Origin: Chromobacterium piscinae
GTDB taxonomy: Bacteria; Pseudomonadota; Gammaproteobacteria; Burkholderiales; Chromobacteriaceae
Reading direction: 5' to 3'
DNA length: 64,000 nt
NCBI RefSeq assembly: GCF_021129175.1
Contig: NZ_JAJOHV010000020.1
Location: 1-64,000 of the forward strand
Shown here: piece by piece, positions 43,153 to 53,047 of the stretch
How the letters are laid out: each line of letters opens with the position of its first letter
How positions within the stretch are numbered: the first letter of the stretch is position 1
Notes under the pieces: generated by a model
Databases searched by the model: none
Told to the model about the DNA's origin: nothing
The model's input: only the letters and a program-made list of their open reading frames with translations
Made by a program: the position numbers and the translations under genes

Positions 43153-43279
43153 GGCCTGGGGTGGGCGGGAAATAACTTTGGCATATTTCTCCGCGCCATC
43201 TCCGCCCGCCTGCGCAAGCAGCCGCTTTATGGTATTCTTGCGCCCCCTCGTTTATTTTGCCGTGACCCGTCACTCATCA

Positions 43280-43633
43280 ATGAAAGACCCTTGCGATCAC
43301 TACACCTTCGACCTGATAGGCGGAGTGCCCAAGAAACCGGGCCGCAAACCGCTGGGCGAACGGGCGATGACGGTGGCCGAGCGCAAGCGCCGCAGCCGCG
43401 AGCTGCGCCGAAACCGATTGCAGGAGTTGTCGGTGACGGTGGAGCTGAGCCGGGACGCGCAGAAGTCTTTGGACAAGATGATCGAATGGTGGGGCGTCAG
43501 CAAGAAAGAGGCGATCAACCGAGCGCTGATGATCGCCTGCCAGTCGCAGACTGGCCGCACCGGCAGCCTGTTCGAGCTGGAACTTGGCATGCAGTTGCCC
43601 GCCAAGGCTCCGCGCCGCAAAGCGCCGCGCTGA
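43280..43633 (+). CDS. Small ribbon-helix-helix-like DNA-binding protein
   Basis: 117 residues from ATG 43280; a longer frame upstream overlaps the MATE gene and is not used. The N-terminal part has a GRKPLGERAMTVAERKRRSRELRR basic stretch; the centre (LSVTVELSRDAQKSLDKMIEWWGVSKKEAINRALM, read in two parts) looks like a ribbon-helix-helix unit. It resembles in layout the LexA-regulated YbfE protein of enterics, though that link is weak. No toxin partner is adjacent. Confidence 0.6.
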   Translation: MKDPCDHYTFDLIGGVPKKPGRKPLGERAMTVAERKRRSRELRRNRLQELSVTVELSRDAQKSLDKMIEWWGVSKKEAINRALMIACQSQTGRTGSLFELELGMQLPAKAPRRKAPR

Positions 43634-43636
43634 CGC

Positions 43637-44206
43637 TCAGATGAATTCTCCCGGCGGCAAATCCAGATTGACCGCCGCGCCGCGGAACGACGCTTCCGCC
43701 GCCCTAGCCTGCTCCGACAGCGGCTCCAGCACCACGGCCTTGCCCAGTTTATCGCTGCGCAAGGCATTTTCATCTTCGTTGGCGACCAGCACGGCATCGG
43801 CCGCTTCCCAGCCCCCTGAGCGCCGATAAAACGGCAATAACCCGGCATCGCAGGAAAACGCGGCGATATCGTAACGGCCGCAACCCCTGAGCCAATCCGA
43901 TGCCGCGGCAGCGATGCGCTCCCCCAGGCCGTGTCCGCGAAGCTCCGGGCATACGGCGACGCAGCTGAGGCTGCCCAGCGAGAAAACGCTCCCCTGATGG
44001 ACGATGGCTTTGCCCAGTACCGAGGCGTAAGCGATCAGCCGCCCATCCTCCAGCAGGTAAAACGATTGGGCTTCCAGCTCCGGCCGGTGCAGCGCCTCGT
44101 CCAGATCCGGCTCGCCCTCGCATTGGTAAGCCAGGTGCAGCATGGCATTGATCTCCCGGCGCAAGACCGGCGGTAGATCTATATACGGCGCGCTTATGAC
44201 TTCCAT
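43637..44206 (-). CDS. GNAT-family N-acetyltransferase
   Basis: 189 residues from Met at 44206; an upstream in-frame Met (44230) would add 8 residues, and neither has a strong ribosome-binding site. The acetyl-CoA loop LSCVAVCPELRGHGLGERIAAAA is the Q/RxxGxG/A motif of GNATs, preceded by a conserved SVLGKAIVHQG strand. Substrate unknown. Convergent with the ribbon-helix-helix gene, only 3 bp apart. Confidence 0.85.
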   Translation of the reverse strand: MEVISAPYIDLPPVLRREINAMLHLAYQCEGEPDLDEALHRPELEAQSFYLLEDGRLIAYASVLGKAIVHQGSVFSLGSLSCVAVCPELRGHGLGERIAAAASDWLRGCGRYDIAAFSCDAGLLPFYRRSGGWEAADAVLVANEDENALRSDKLGKAVVLEPLSEQARAAEASFRGAAVNLDLPPGEFI

Positions 44207-44285
44207 ATTCGATTTGTTTTCTTGATGCATTGCGACGGCCGGGTTGGTCTATGGAATCTCCAGCCAAGTTCCCGTAAAAACCCGT

Positions 44286-44320
44286 AAAAAAACGCCGCCC
44301 GCCCTCGCGGGCGAACGGCG
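44286..44320 (-). terminator. acnB terminator
   Basis: GC-rich hairpin at 44293-44320 (CGCCGCCCGC against GCGGGCGAACGGCG) followed, on the minus strand, by seven T. It lies 28 bp after the acnB stop. Confidence 0.88.
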
Positions 44321-44347
44321 CTATCACCAAGGTAATCGATTCGGCTA

Positions 44348-46936
44348 TCAGGCCTTGCTGGCGGCCAGCTCCTGATATTCGGCGATCTGGTCGAAGTTCA
44401 GGTACTGGTAAACTTCGGCGCTCTTCTCGTTGATGATGCCGATATTGGCCTGGTACTCCTCAACGGTCGGGATCTTGCCCAGCTTGGAGCAGATCGCGGC
44501 CAGCTCGGCGGAACCCAGGAACACGTTGGAGTTCTTGCCCAGACGGTTCGGGAAGTTGCGGGTGGAGGTGGACATCACGGTCGCGCCCTCGCGCACCTGC
44601 GCCTGGTTGCCCATGCACAGCGAGCAACCCGGCATTTCCATGCGGGCGCCGGCGCGGCCCAGCACGCCGTAGTGGCCTTCTTCGGTCAGCTGCTTGGCGT
44701 CCATCTTGGTCGGCGGGGCCACCCACAGCTTGACTGGAATGTCGGCCTTGCCTTCCAGCAGTTTCGACGCGGCGCGGAAGTGGCCGATATTGGTCATGCA
44801 CGAACCGATGAACACTTCGTCGATCTTGGTGCCGGCAACTTCGGACATGAACTTCACGTCGTCCGGGTCGTTCGGGCAGGCGACGATAGGCTCTTTCACA
44901 TCGGCCAGGTCGATGTCGATCACGGCGGCGTACTCGGCGTCGGCATCGCCCTTCAGCAGCTGGCCGTTGGCGATCCACTCTTCCATCGACTTGATGCGGC
45001 GCTCCAGCGTGCGGGCGTCTTGGTAGCCATCGGCGATCATGGCCTTCATCAGCGTGATGTTGGAGCGCATGTATTCGACGATCGGCTCCTTGTTCAGGTG
45101 CACGGTGCAGCCGGCGGCGGAGCGCTCGGCGGAGGCGTCGGTCAGTTCGAACGCTTGCTCGACCTTCAGATCAGGCAGGCCTTCGATTTCCAGGATGCGG
45201 CCGGAGAAGATGTTCTTCTTGCCGGCTTTGGCCACGGTCAGCAGGCCTTGCTTGATCGCGTACAGCGGGATGGCGTTGACCAGGTCGCGCAGGGTTACGC
45301 CCGGCTGCAGCTTGCCCTTGAAACGCACCAGCACCGATTCCGGCATGTCCAGCGGCATCACGCCGGTGGCGGCGGCGAAAGCCACCAAGCCGGAGCCTGC
45401 CGGGAAGGAGATGCCGATCGGGAAGCGAGTGTGGCTGTCGCCGCCGGTGCCGACGGTGTCGGGCAGCAACAGACGGTTCAGCCAGCTGTGGATCACGCCG
45501 TCGCCCGGGCGCAGCGAAACGCCGCCGCGGGTGGAGATGAAGGCCGGCAGTTCCTTGTGCATCTTCACGTCCACCGGCTTCGGGTAAGCGGCGGTGTGGC
45601 AGAACGATTGCATCACCAGGTCGGCGGAGAAGCCCAGGCAAGCCAGGTCTTTCAGTTCGTCGCGGGTCATCGGCCCGGTGGTGTCCTGCGAGCCGACGGT
45701 GGTCATCTTCGGTTCGCAGTAGGTGCCCGGGCGCACGCCCTTGCCTTCCGGCAGGCCACAGGCGCGGCCGACCATCTTCTGGCCCAGGCTAAAGCCCTTG
45801 CCGGAATCGACCGGAGCCTTCGGCAGGCGGAACACGGTGGAGGCCGGCAGGCCCAGCGCTTCGCGCGCCTTGGAGGTCAGGCCGCGACCGATGATCAGGT
45901 TGATGCGGCCGCCGGCGCGCACTTCGTCCAGAATCACTTCGGACTTCAGCTTGAATTCGGATACGACGGCGCCATTCTTTTCGATTTTGCCGGCGTATGG
46001 GTAGACGTCGATCACGTCGCCCATTTCCAGCTTGGACACGTCCACTTCGATCGGCAGAGAGCCGGAGTCTTCCTGGGTATTGAAGAAGATCGGCGCGATC
46101 TTGCCGCCCAGCGTCACGCCGCCGAAGCGCTTGTTCGGCACGAAGGGGATGTCCTGGCCGGTGGCCCACACCACCGAGTTGGTGGCGGATTTGCGGGAGG
46201 AGCCGGTGCCGACCACGTCGCCCACGTAGGCGACCAGGTGGCCCTTTTTCTTCAGGTCGTCGATAAACTGCATCGGGCCGCGCTTGCCGTCTTCTTCCGG
46301 CTTGAAGGCCGCGTCGGCGCGAGTGTTCTTCAGCATCGCCAGGTAGTGCAACGGAATGTCCGGGCGGCTCCAGGCGTCCGGGGCCGGCGACAGATCGTCG
46401 GTATTGGTCTCGCCCGGCACCTTGAACACGGTGACGGTGATTTTCTCGGCTACTTCCGGACGGCTGGTGAACCACTCGGCATTGGCCCAAGACTCGACCA
46501 CTTCCTTGGCGACGGCGTTGCCCTTGTCCATCTTTTCCTTCACATCGTGGAAGGAATCGAACATCAGCAGGGTTTTCTTCAGGCCGGCGGCGGCGATCTT
46601 GGCGACGGACGGATCATCCAGCAGATCGACCAGCGGCTTGATGTTGTAGCCGCCCAGCATGGTGCCCAAGAGCTCGGTGGCCAGCTCGCGCGAAACCAGC
46701 GGCGACTTCACACTGCCTTCGGCGACGGCAGCCAGGAAGGAGGCCTTGACCTTGGCGGCGTCATCCACGCCCGGCGGCACGCGATGGGTGATCAGCTCGA
46801 CCAGCACGCCCTCTTCGCCCTTGGGCGGATTTTTCAGCAGTTCGACCAGTTCTTCGACCTGCTTGGCGGACAGCGGCAGGGGTGGAATGCCCAGCGCGGC
46901 GCGCTCGGCTACGTGCTGACGGTAAGCTTCTAACAT
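44348..46936 (-). CDS. acnB: Aconitate hydratase B
   Basis: 862 residues from ATG 46936 ([20 protein letters not shown]), the standard AcnB start and length. A longer upstream frame has no support. It has the HEAT-like N-domain, the swivelling domain and the catalytic core. Cysteines for the [4Fe-4S] cluster are visible in [12 protein letters not shown] and [10 protein letters not shown]. It interconverts citrate and isocitrate in the TCA cycle, and as an apoprotein can bind RNA in enterics. Its start is divergent from a LysR gene. Confidence 0.97.
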   Translation of the reverse strand: MLEAYRQHVAERAALGIPPLPLSAKQVEELVELLKNPPKGEEGVLVELITHRVPPGVDDAAKVKASFLAAVAEGSVKSPLVSRELATELLGTMLGGYNIKPLVDLLDDPSVAKIAAAGLKKTLLMFDSFHDVKEKMDKGNAVAKEVVESWANAEWFTSRPEVAEKITVTVFKVPGETNTDDLSPAPDAWSRPDIPLHYLAMLKNTRADAAFKPEEDGKRGPMQFIDDLKKKGHLVAYVGDVVGTGSSRKSATNSVVWATGQDIPFVPNKRFGGVTLGGKIAPIFFNTQEDSGSLPIEVDVSKLEMGDVIDVYPYAGKIEKNGAVVSEFKLKSEVILDEVRAGGRINLIIGRGLTSKAREALGLPASTVFRLPKAPVDSGKGFSLGQKMVGRACGLPEGKGVRPGTYCEPKMTTVGSQDTTGPMTRDELKDLACLGFSADLVMQSFCHTAAYPKPVDVKMHKELPAFISTRGGVSLRPGDGVIHSWLNRLLLPDTVGTGGDSHTRFPIGISFPAGSGLVAFAAATGVMPLDMPESVLVRFKGKLQPGVTLRDLVNAIPLYAIKQGLLTVAKAGKKNIFSGRILEIEGLPDLKVEQAFELTDASAERSAAGCTVHLNKEPIVEYMRSNITLMKAMIADGYQDARTLERRIKSMEEWIANGQLLKGDADAEYAAVIDIDLADVKEPIVACPNDPDDVKFMSEVAGTKIDEVFIGSCMTNIGHFRAASKLLEGKADIPVKLWVAPPTKMDAKQLTEEGHYGVLGRAGARMEMPGCSLCMGNQAQVREGATVMSTSTRNFPNRLGKNSNVFLGSAELAAICSKLGKIPTVEEYQANIGIINEKSAEVYQYLNFDQIAEYQELAASKA

Positions 46937-47106
46937 GACTCGAGACCTTCTTGGCTTAAGGTTGTCGCAGGTCTGGCGGTTTGCCGCCAGTCTCCACTTG
47001 CAGGGTCTGCATCGCTCCCGGCTCATCGCGCCGGGATATGCACTTTGTAGTGACTGAAGATTACGCTGTTCGGCGCTTGCATACAAACGAGTAATCGCAA
47101 CATGGA

Positions 47107-47125
47107 TTGTGAGATAAAATCACAA
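47107..47125. promoter_or_regulatory. LysR-type dyad before the regulator gene
   Basis: TTGTGA-N7-TCACAA ends one base before the LysR start codon. A bound regulator would block its own initiation region. It lies in the spacer shared with acnB, whose coding start is 170 bp away. Confidence 0.55.
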
Positions 47126-47126
47126 C

Positions 47127-48026
47127 ATGAGCACCTACCCCCCTCTTAATTCATTGCGCATTTTCGAGGCCGCGGCAAGGCTGGAAAGCTTTTCCGCCGC
47201 CGCGGGCGAACTCTTCGTCACCCATGGCGCTGTGAGCAAACAGATTAAGCAGCTGGAAGATTGGCTGGGCGTGCCGCTGTTCGAGCGCAGTGGAGGACGC
47301 GTCCGGCTGACCGATGCCGGCTGGCGCTATCTGGTGCAGGTGCAGGACGGCCTGGATCTGATCGCCAACGCCACTGCCCAACTGCTGCAGCCCAACCGCC
47401 AGCGACGGCTTTCCATCAACTCCACGCCCACTTTCGCCGCCTATTGGCTGCTGCCCAGGCTGGAGCGCTTTCGCGAGCGCTTTCCCGATCTTGAGCTGCA
47501 TCTGGCCACTTCGGACCGCGATCTGAGCCGGCTGGATTCGCCGTTCGACATCGCCATCCGCCGCGGCCCCGGAGATTGGCCGGGCTACATCGCCAAGCCA
47601 TTCCTGAAGGAGTGGGAGCTGCCGCTATGCAGCCCGGCGCTGCTGGACAAGCTGCCGCTGAATCGTCCGGACGACCTCGTCACCCATACGCTGCTGCACG
47701 CGGACACTCGCCCCACCGCCTGGCCGCGCTGGCTGACGCTGGCCGGCGTCCCTGAGCTGAAGCCGGCCAGCAGCATGCATTTCGACAAGTTCTCGCTGGC
47801 GCTGCAAGCCGCGATAGACGGTTTGGGCGTGGTGTTGGGCCCCATGCCGATGGCGCAGGCGCTGATAGACGCGGGCCGGCTGGTGTCTCCGTTGCCGACG
47901 CCGGTGGTGACGGTGCGCGACTATTGCTGGGTGGCGCCGCGCATGTCGGCGGAGGACGCCACGGTGGCGACCTTCTGCCGCTGGCTGGAAAGCGAAGCGG
48001 ACAAGGCGGCCCCTCTTCCGCGCTGA
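47127..48026 (+). CDS. LysR-family regulator (GcvA-like)
   Basis: 299 residues. The HTH is LNSLRIFEAAARLESFSAAAGEL then THGAVSKQIKQLEDWLGVPLFER, the GcvA/AmpR subgroup pattern. The C-terminal effector domain contains SINSTPTFAAYWLLPRL and IAIRRGPGDWPG. The target is unknown; divergence from acnB makes control of aconitase one possibility, although GcvA-like regulators control many kinds of genes. Confidence 0.9.
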   Translation: MSTYPPLNSLRIFEAAARLESFSAAAGELFVTHGAVSKQIKQLEDWLGVPLFERSGGRVRLTDAGWRYLVQVQDGLDLIANATAQLLQPNRQRRLSINSTPTFAAYWLLPRLERFRERFPDLELHLATSDRDLSRLDSPFDIAIRRGPGDWPGYIAKPFLKEWELPLCSPALLDKLPLNRPDDLVTHTLLHADTRPTAWPRWLTLAGVPELKPASSMHFDKFSLALQAAIDGLGVVLGPMPMAQALIDAGRLVSPLPTPVVTVRDYCWVAPRMSAEDATVATFCRWLESEADKAAPLPR

Positions 48027-48072
48027 GCGCGCTTGCCGCCGCATCGTTTTGGCCAGTACAATCGATGCAAGT

Positions 48073-48152
48073 GGAGATGGCATGCCTCCCGTAACCGCCT
48101 CGCAAAGAGGCTGATGATGCCTACAGTATTCCTGGACCGGGAAGCTGTAGGC
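48073..48152 (+). ncRNA. Fluoride riboswitch (crcB motif) with expression platform
   Basis: The aptamer (48073-48125) reads GGAGATGGCATGCCTCC, then CGTAACCGCCTC, GCAAAGAGGCTGATGATGCC and TACA, matching the remembered crcB-motif consensus nearly base for base. Its P1 partner GCCTACAG (48119-48126) can instead pair with CTGTAGGC (48145-48152), a mutually exclusive stem suited to switching. It lies directly before a CLC-F exporter gene, the typical target. Confidence 0.95.
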
Positions 48153-48208
48153 CTGCCCCTCAAAGCATGCCCGTCCAGACGATTGCCATCACAACGCATT
48201 GGACACCA

Positions 48209-49525
48209 ATGAAATACCCCCTCCTTCCGGAAAGATTTTCTGCCCTGCCCTATATCGGCAAATGGCTGCTGTTGTCCGCGCTGGTTGCCGCGCTGACCGG
48301 CAGCGCCTCCGCCCTGTTTCTGTTTTCGCTGGATTGGGCCACGCAAACCCGCCTGAGCCGCCCCTGGCTGATCTGGCTGCTGCCGCTGGCCGGTTTCGCG
48401 GTCGGCCTAGCCTATTGGCGGCTGGGACAAGAGGTGGAGGCCGGCAACAATCTGCTGATCGATGAAATTCACGATCCGAAAAAAACCATCCCGTTGCGGA
48501 TGGCGCCGCTGGTGCTGATCGGCACCATCGCCACTCATTTGTGCGGCGGCTCCGCCGGCCGGGAGGGCACCGCGGTGCAGATGGGCGGCGCGCTAGCCGA
48601 CCAGGTCCACAAATGGCTGCCACTGCGGCGGGAGGACCGTCGCATTCTGCTGATGGCGGGGATCAGCGCCGGCTTCGCCTCGGTATTCGGCACACCTCTC
48701 GCGGGAGCCATCTTCGGCCTGGAAGTGCTGGCCATCGGCCGCCTGCGCTACGACGCCATCCTGCCCTGCCTGGCGGCGGCCATTCTGGGCGACCAGATCG
48801 GGCTGCTATGGGGCGTGCATCACACCCACTACCGGATTCCCTTCATTCCCGCGCCCAGCGCCTGGGGTTTGTGCGCGGCGGCGCTGGCCGGCGCCGCCTT
48901 CGGCCTGGTCGGCAAGCTGTTCGCCGAGTCCGTTCATGGCGTGGCCGGCGGTTTCAAGCGTCTCATCGCCTTCGCGCCGCTGCGGCCGCTGATCGGCGGC
49001 AGCGCGGTCGCGATCGCAGCCTCGCTGATGGACGCGCAGGCCTATCTGGGCCTGGGCATTCCCTCCATCGTGTCCGCCTTCCAGCAACCGCTGCCGGCCT
49101 ATGACTTCATCGGCAAGCTGGGCTTCACCGTGGCGACGCTGGGGTCGGGATTCAAAGGCGGCGAGGTCACGCCGCTGTTCTACATTGGCGCGACGCTGGG
49201 CAACGCGCTGGCGCCCTGGCTGCATTTGCCCTTCCCCTTGCTGGCCGGCATGGGCTTCGTAGCGGTGTTCGCCGGCGCGGCCAATACGCCGCTGGCGTCG
49301 ACGGTGATGGCGATGGAGCTGTTTGGGCCGGGAATCGGGGTTTACGCCGGGCTGGCTTGCGTGGTCAGCTATCTGTGTTCGGGCCACTCGGGCATCTATC
49401 GCGCGCAGCGGGTGGGCGTGGCCAAGCGGCGCGGCGTCCCGGAAAACATCCGGCTGGCGGAGTGGCCGGCATTGCGCCGCGCGGCCAGCCAGAAGGCGCG
49501 CGCGTCGGATCGCAGTGCCGGTTAG
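48209..49525 (+). CDS. clcF: CLC-F fluoride/proton antiporter
   Basis: 438 residues from Met at 48209; an alternative in-frame Met at 48167 would extend it by 14. GREGTAVQMGG (117-127) and GFKGGEVTPLF (314-324) are the variants of CLC motifs seen in fluoride-specific CLC-F proteins. The chloride-type GSGIP motif is replaced by EAGNNLLIDEI near residue 77. About ten to twelve membrane helices. It exports F- from the cytoplasm. The fluoride riboswitch in its leader confirms the role. Confidence 0.93.
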   Translation: MKYPLLPERFSALPYIGKWLLLSALVAALTGSASALFLFSLDWATQTRLSRPWLIWLLPLAGFAVGLAYWRLGQEVEAGNNLLIDEIHDPKKTIPLRMAPLVLIGTIATHLCGGSAGREGTAVQMGGALADQVHKWLPLRREDRRILLMAGISAGFASVFGTPLAGAIFGLEVLAIGRLRYDAILPCLAAAILGDQIGLLWGVHHTHYRIPFIPAPSAWGLCAAALAGAAFGLVGKLFAESVHGVAGGFKRLIAFAPLRPLIGGSAVAIAASLMDAQAYLGLGIPSIVSAFQQPLPAYDFIGKLGFTVATLGSGFKGGEVTPLFYIGATLGNALAPWLHLPFPLLAGMGFVAVFAGAANTPLASTVMAMELFGPGIGVYAGLACVVSYLCSGHSGIYRAQRVGVAKRRGVPENIRLAEWPALRRAASQKARASDRSAG

Positions 49526-50304
49526 CGCACTGGTCCGGGGGGCAAGCCGATCAGCTTCACCTCCATCGGCGCGGCGTCGCGCGGCAGCCATTTGTTGTAG
49601 GTGCGCTTGTAGGTGCCGTCTTTCTTGATCGCCGCGAAACCGTCCTGCCAGCGTTTGACCTCTTCGACCGGCGTGCCGCGGGAAAAGGCCAGGTAGAGTT
49701 CCAGCGACTCAAGCACGCGCACCACTTCCACCGAATCAACCGGCTGATGGATGTCCTTCAGCACCGAGGAGACCACGAAGCCGCCTTCCACCCACATATC
49801 GTAGCGGCCCATCAACATTTTTTGCGCGGTCACCTGTGGCGTAGGCGCCAAGTCCACTTCGACGAACCCGGCAGCGGAGGCCGCGTCGGCGAAGATGCTG
49901 CCGCGGTAAGCGCCCACCGGGCGCTGGTAGATGCCAGCCCCCAGCGCCAGCAACTTGGCCGCCTCGCCCTTGCGCGCCAGCAACACGGTTTGCGATACGG
50001 CGATCGGCCCAAGCAGCGTCATTTGTTTCTCCCGTGCTTCGCTGCGGCCCACGGTAAACAGCATCACGCCGGGGCTGGTCAGCAGCTCCTTATAGCCTCG
50101 CGCCCATGGCACCACGTCGATCGGGCTGTTGTCGTGGATGCGGGCCTGGATCTCGCGCACCACCTCCACCGCCATGCCGTCGGCGATGCCGTTATGCTGG
50201 AAGGTGATGGGCGGCCATTCTTCGGTGTAAATGGTGATCGCCGGCGCCCGGGCCGACCAGGCGGACAGACTGAACAGCAACAGGACAAGGGCGCGGATCG
50301 GCAT
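49522..50304 (-). CDS. SBP_bac_3-type periplasmic binding protein
   Basis: 260 residues with a signal peptide (MPIRALVLLLFSLSAWSARA). TIYTEEWPPITFQHNGIADGMAVEVVREI, read in two parts, is the usual start of the amino-acid-binding fold; GRSEAREKQMTLLGPI and KKDGTYKRTYNKWL also fit. No transport genes are nearby. Its 3' end overlaps that of clcF by 4 bp. Probably a sensor or orphan binding protein. Confidence 0.82.
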   Translation of the reverse strand: MPIRALVLLLFSLSAWSARAPAITIYTEEWPPITFQHNGIADGMAVEVVREIQARIHDNSPIDVVPWARGYKELLTSPGVMLFTVGRSEAREKQMTLLGPIAVSQTVLLARKGEAAKLLALGAGIYQRPVGAYRGSIFADAASAAGFVEVDLAPTPQVTAQKMLMGRYDMWVEGGFVVSSVLKDIHQPVDSVEVVRVLESLELYLAFSRGTPVEEVKRWQDGFAAIKKDGTYKRTYNKWLPRDAAPMEVKLIGLPPGPVR

Positions 50305-50443
50305 GGCATTCTCCTACGTATAACTAACATTTTCTTGATAGCCTCCAGCCGCCCCGCCTGCCGGCTTATTCGTTATAATGCCGCGTTGTGCCGCCAATCC
50401 GACGGCATTATCATTCGCGCACCTACCCATCCTAAGGAACGTC

Positions 50444-51451
50444 ATGAGCCGCATCACCCTCTCCCGTTTTCTGATCGAACAACAGCGCAAGGCGGGCACG
50501 TTGCCGCCGGAACTGCGTCTGCTGATCGAAACCGTGGGCCGCGCCTGCAAGGCCATCAGCTATTCGGTGAACAAGGGCGCGCTGGCAGACGTGCTGGGCG
50601 AAGCCGGCACCGGCAACGTGCAGGGCGAGGCGCAGAAGAAGCTGGACGTGATCGCAAACGACTTCCTGCTGGACGCCAACGAATGGGGCGGCAGCCTGGC
50701 CGCCATGGCGTCGGAAGAGATGGAACTGCCCTACCACATCCCGGGCGAATACCCGAAGGGCGAATACCTGCTGATGTTCGATCCGCTGGATGGCTCGTCC
50801 AATATCGACGTCAATATCTCGGTCGGCACCATTTTCTCCATCCTGCGCAGCCCGGAGGGCGTGACGCAGCCGACCGAAGCCGACTTCCTGCAGCCCGGCA
50901 CTCATCAAGTGGCGGCCGGCTATACCGTGTACGGACCGCAAACCATGCTGGTGCTGACCTTCGGCAGCGGTGTGCACGGCTTCACGCTGGATCGCGAGCA
51001 CGGCTCCTTCGTGCTGACCCATCCGGACATGAAAGTGCCGGAACGCACCGCCGAATTCGCGATCAACATGTCCAATATGCGCCACTGGGAAGCGCCGGTG
51101 CGCCGCTACGTGGACGAGATGCTGGCCGGCTCAACCGGTCCGCGCGGCCGCGATTTCAATATGCGCTGGGTGGCGTCGATGGTGGCTGAAGTCCACCGCA
51201 TCATCACCCGCGGCGGCATCTTCATGTACCCGAAGGACGCGCGCGACCCGTCCAAGGCCGGCAAGCTGCGCCTGATGTACGAAGGCAACCCGATGGCCTT
51301 CATCATCGAGCAGGCCGGCGGCGTCGCCACCAACGGCCATCAGCGCATCATGGACATCCAGCCGACCAAGCTGCACGAGCGCGTGGCGGTGTTCCTGGGC
51401 TCGAAGGAAGAGGTGGATCTGGTGACGCGCTACCACGCCGAGCAGCAATAA
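50444..51451 (+). CDS. fbp: Fructose-1,6-bisphosphatase, class I
   Basis: 335 residues from ATG 50444, with AAGGA 5 bp upstream. The metal-binding motif [13 protein letters not shown] and the substrate region [28 protein letters not shown] are intact. It hydrolyses fructose-1,6-bisphosphate in gluconeogenesis. A terminator follows 19 bp after the stop. Monocistronic. Confidence 0.97.
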   Translation: MSRITLSRFLIEQQRKAGTLPPELRLLIETVGRACKAISYSVNKGALADVLGEAGTGNVQGEAQKKLDVIANDFLLDANEWGGSLAAMASEEMELPYHIPGEYPKGEYLLMFDPLDGSSNIDVNISVGTIFSILRSPEGVTQPTEADFLQPGTHQVAAGYTVYGPQTMLVLTFGSGVHGFTLDREHGSFVLTHPDMKVPERTAEFAINMSNMRHWEAPVRRYVDEMLAGSTGPRGRDFNMRWVASMVAEVHRIITRGGIFMYPKDARDPSKAGKLRLMYEGNPMAFIIEQAGGVATNGHQRIMDIQPTKLHERVAVFLGSKEEVDLVTRYHAEQQ

Positions 51452-51470
51452 GCCGGCAGTCATTCCCCCG

Positions 51471-51500
51471 AAAAAGCCCGCGTTCAGCGGGCTTTTTCTT
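51471..51500. terminator. fbp terminator
   Basis: AAAAAGCCCGC / GCGGGCTTTTT with a GTTCA loop. It ends fbp and, read on the other strand, the convergent SRAP gene. Confidence 0.93.
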
Positions 51501-51504
51501 TGAC

Positions 51505-52149
51505 TCAGTCAAATAGCGACCCTTGCTGGGGCGGATTCGGGATTTCGCCTTCCGCGCGCATCCCCTCTGCGGAAAACAGCTGCAGAAAAGCCCGCGCCTG
51601 CTCAGGATTGCGGCAATGCAGCCATTCCTGATGCAGCGCTGCGGGAATGATGACCAGCGAGCGCTTTTCGTCGCCAGGCCGGTGCATGCGGCCCATCACC
51701 CCGTGGCCCTCGGCATTGATGGTGATCTGGGTGAAGGCCAGCCTGACCGAGCCGTCGGCCTCGCGCCATTCCCGCCACAGGCCGGCCACCGCGAACGGCG
51801 CGCCATCCGCCATGCCTATCTTGGTGCGCACCGCCCTCCCGCTCTCATAGCAGGGTTCGTAGAAGGCTTGCATCGGCACCAGGCACAGCTGGCAGTTGCG
51901 CCAGGCGTCGCGGTAGCTGCGCAGCTGGCCTATGGTTTCCGCGCGCGCGTTCATGGTGCTCAGCCGCACGCCCTCAGGCAGGTGGCGCTTGGGGATGAAG
52001 CCGTAGCTGGCCATTCTCAGCCCGTCGCGGGTCAGGATGGGCGCTAGATAGTCTTGCCAGGCTTCATCCTGCCATTGCCATTCGCCCGGATCGCAGCCGA
52101 ACCATTCGCGCAGCTGGCCGCGGCTGGGCGGGGTGAAATTGACGCACAT
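51505..52149 (-). CDS. SRAP/HMCES-family DNA-crosslinking peptidase
   Basis: 214 residues from ATG 52149, chosen because the mature protein needs Cys2. The start reads MCVNF rather than the common MCGR. The other active-site elements are visible: Asn in STMNARAETI, Glu in MQAFYEPCYESG and His in GRMHRPGDEKRSLVII. These proteins bond covalently to abasic sites in single-stranded DNA and shield them. Alternative upstream starts would bury Cys2. Confidence 0.9.
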   Translation of the reverse strand: MCVNFTPPSRGQLREWFGCDPGEWQWQDEAWQDYLAPILTRDGLRMASYGFIPKRHLPEGVRLSTMNARAETIGQLRSYRDAWRNCQLCLVPMQAFYEPCYESGRAVRTKIGMADGAPFAVAGLWREWREADGSVRLAFTQITINAEGHGVMGRMHRPGDEKRSLVIIPAALHQEWLHCRNPEQARAFLQLFSAEGMRAEGEIPNPPQQGSLFD

Positions 52150-52287
52150 ATTCTCTTTGCTGGATTTTATGGCGGACAATGATACCGCGCCGACGACTGT
52201 CGGGCGATGCTTGGTCAGAAAGCCTCTTTGGAAAGCCATGACATGCCCCCATGTCCTTCCTTCCACTCCCAAGCCAGGAAGCGAACG

Positions 52288-52989
52288 ATGATAGACCTCT
52301 ATTACTGGACCACGCCCAACGGCCACAAGATCACGATTTTCCTCGAAGAAGCCGGCCTGCCCTACCGTATCGAGCCGGTCAACATTTCCGCCGGGGATCA
52401 ATTCAAGCCGGATTTCCTGCGCATCGCGCCCAACAACCGCATTCCGGCCATCGTGGACCATGCGCCGCAGGGCGGCGGCGAGCCGATCAGCCTGTTCGAA
52501 TCGGGCGCCATCCTGCTGTATCTGGCCGACAAGACCGGGCGCTTCATCCCGCAAGATCTGCGCGGCCGCAACGAGGCGCTGCAGTGGCTGTTCTGGCAGA
52601 TGGGCGGCCTAGGGCCGATGGCAGGCCAGAACCATCACTTCACGCAATACGCGCCGGAGAAGCTGCCGTACGCGATCGACCGCTACGTGCGCGAAACCGC
52701 CCGCCTCTATCGCGTGCTGGACACGCATCTGTCCGATGGTCGCAATTTCATCGCCGGCGAATACTCGATCGCCGACATGGCCAGCTATCCGTGGATCGTG
52801 CCGCATCAGCGCCAGCAACAGAATCTGGACGATTTCCCGTCTCTCAAGCGCTGGTTCGACCGCATCGCCGAACGACCCGCAGTGCAACGCGCCTACGCGC
52901 TGGCGGAAACCATCAATACGGCGCCCTCGGTCACCGACGCCTCGCGCGCTATCCTGTTTGGCCAGGACGGCAAGCCCAGAGGCGGCTGA
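52288..52989 (+). CDS. Glutathione S-transferase, YfcG/YghU (Nu) type
   Basis: 233 residues. IDLYYWTTPNGHKITIFLEEAGLPY is the N-terminal thioredoxin-like fold with the Thr/Asn motif of Nu-class enzymes; SLFESGAILLYLADKTGRF binds glutathione; the C-terminal helical domain includes GEYSIADMASYPWI. These proteins have disulfide-reductase activity with bound glutathione disulfide. Divergent from the SRAP gene. Confidence 0.93.
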   Translation: MIDLYYWTTPNGHKITIFLEEAGLPYRIEPVNISAGDQFKPDFLRIAPNNRIPAIVDHAPQGGGEPISLFESGAILLYLADKTGRFIPQDLRGRNEALQWLFWQMGGLGPMAGQNHHFTQYAPEKLPYAIDRYVRETARLYRVLDTHLSDGRNFIAGEYSIADMASYPWIVPHQRQQQNLDDFPSLKRWFDRIAERPAVQRAYALAETINTAPSVTDASRAILFGQDGKPRGG

Positions 52990-53010
52990 TCTTTGCCCAC
53001 CAAATAGCTT

Positions 53011-53035
53011 ACGGCGGCCTTTGGGCTGCCGTTTT
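53011..53035. terminator. Hairpin after GST gene
   Basis: ACGGCGGCC pairs with GGGCTGCCGT (one G-U pair) and TTTT follows. Lies between the converging GST and MFS genes. Confidence 0.7.
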
Positions 53036-53047
53036 GATTGGGCCGCG

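Noticed and set aside
44672-46933. 753-codon plus-strand frame opposite acnB
   Set aside because: It lies wholly within acnB and has shadow composition (Gly, Val, His, Asp repeats); no start signal.
49357-51189. 610-codon plus-strand frame across clcF, the SBP gene and fbp
   Set aside because: It crosses three real genes in other frames and shows no domain.
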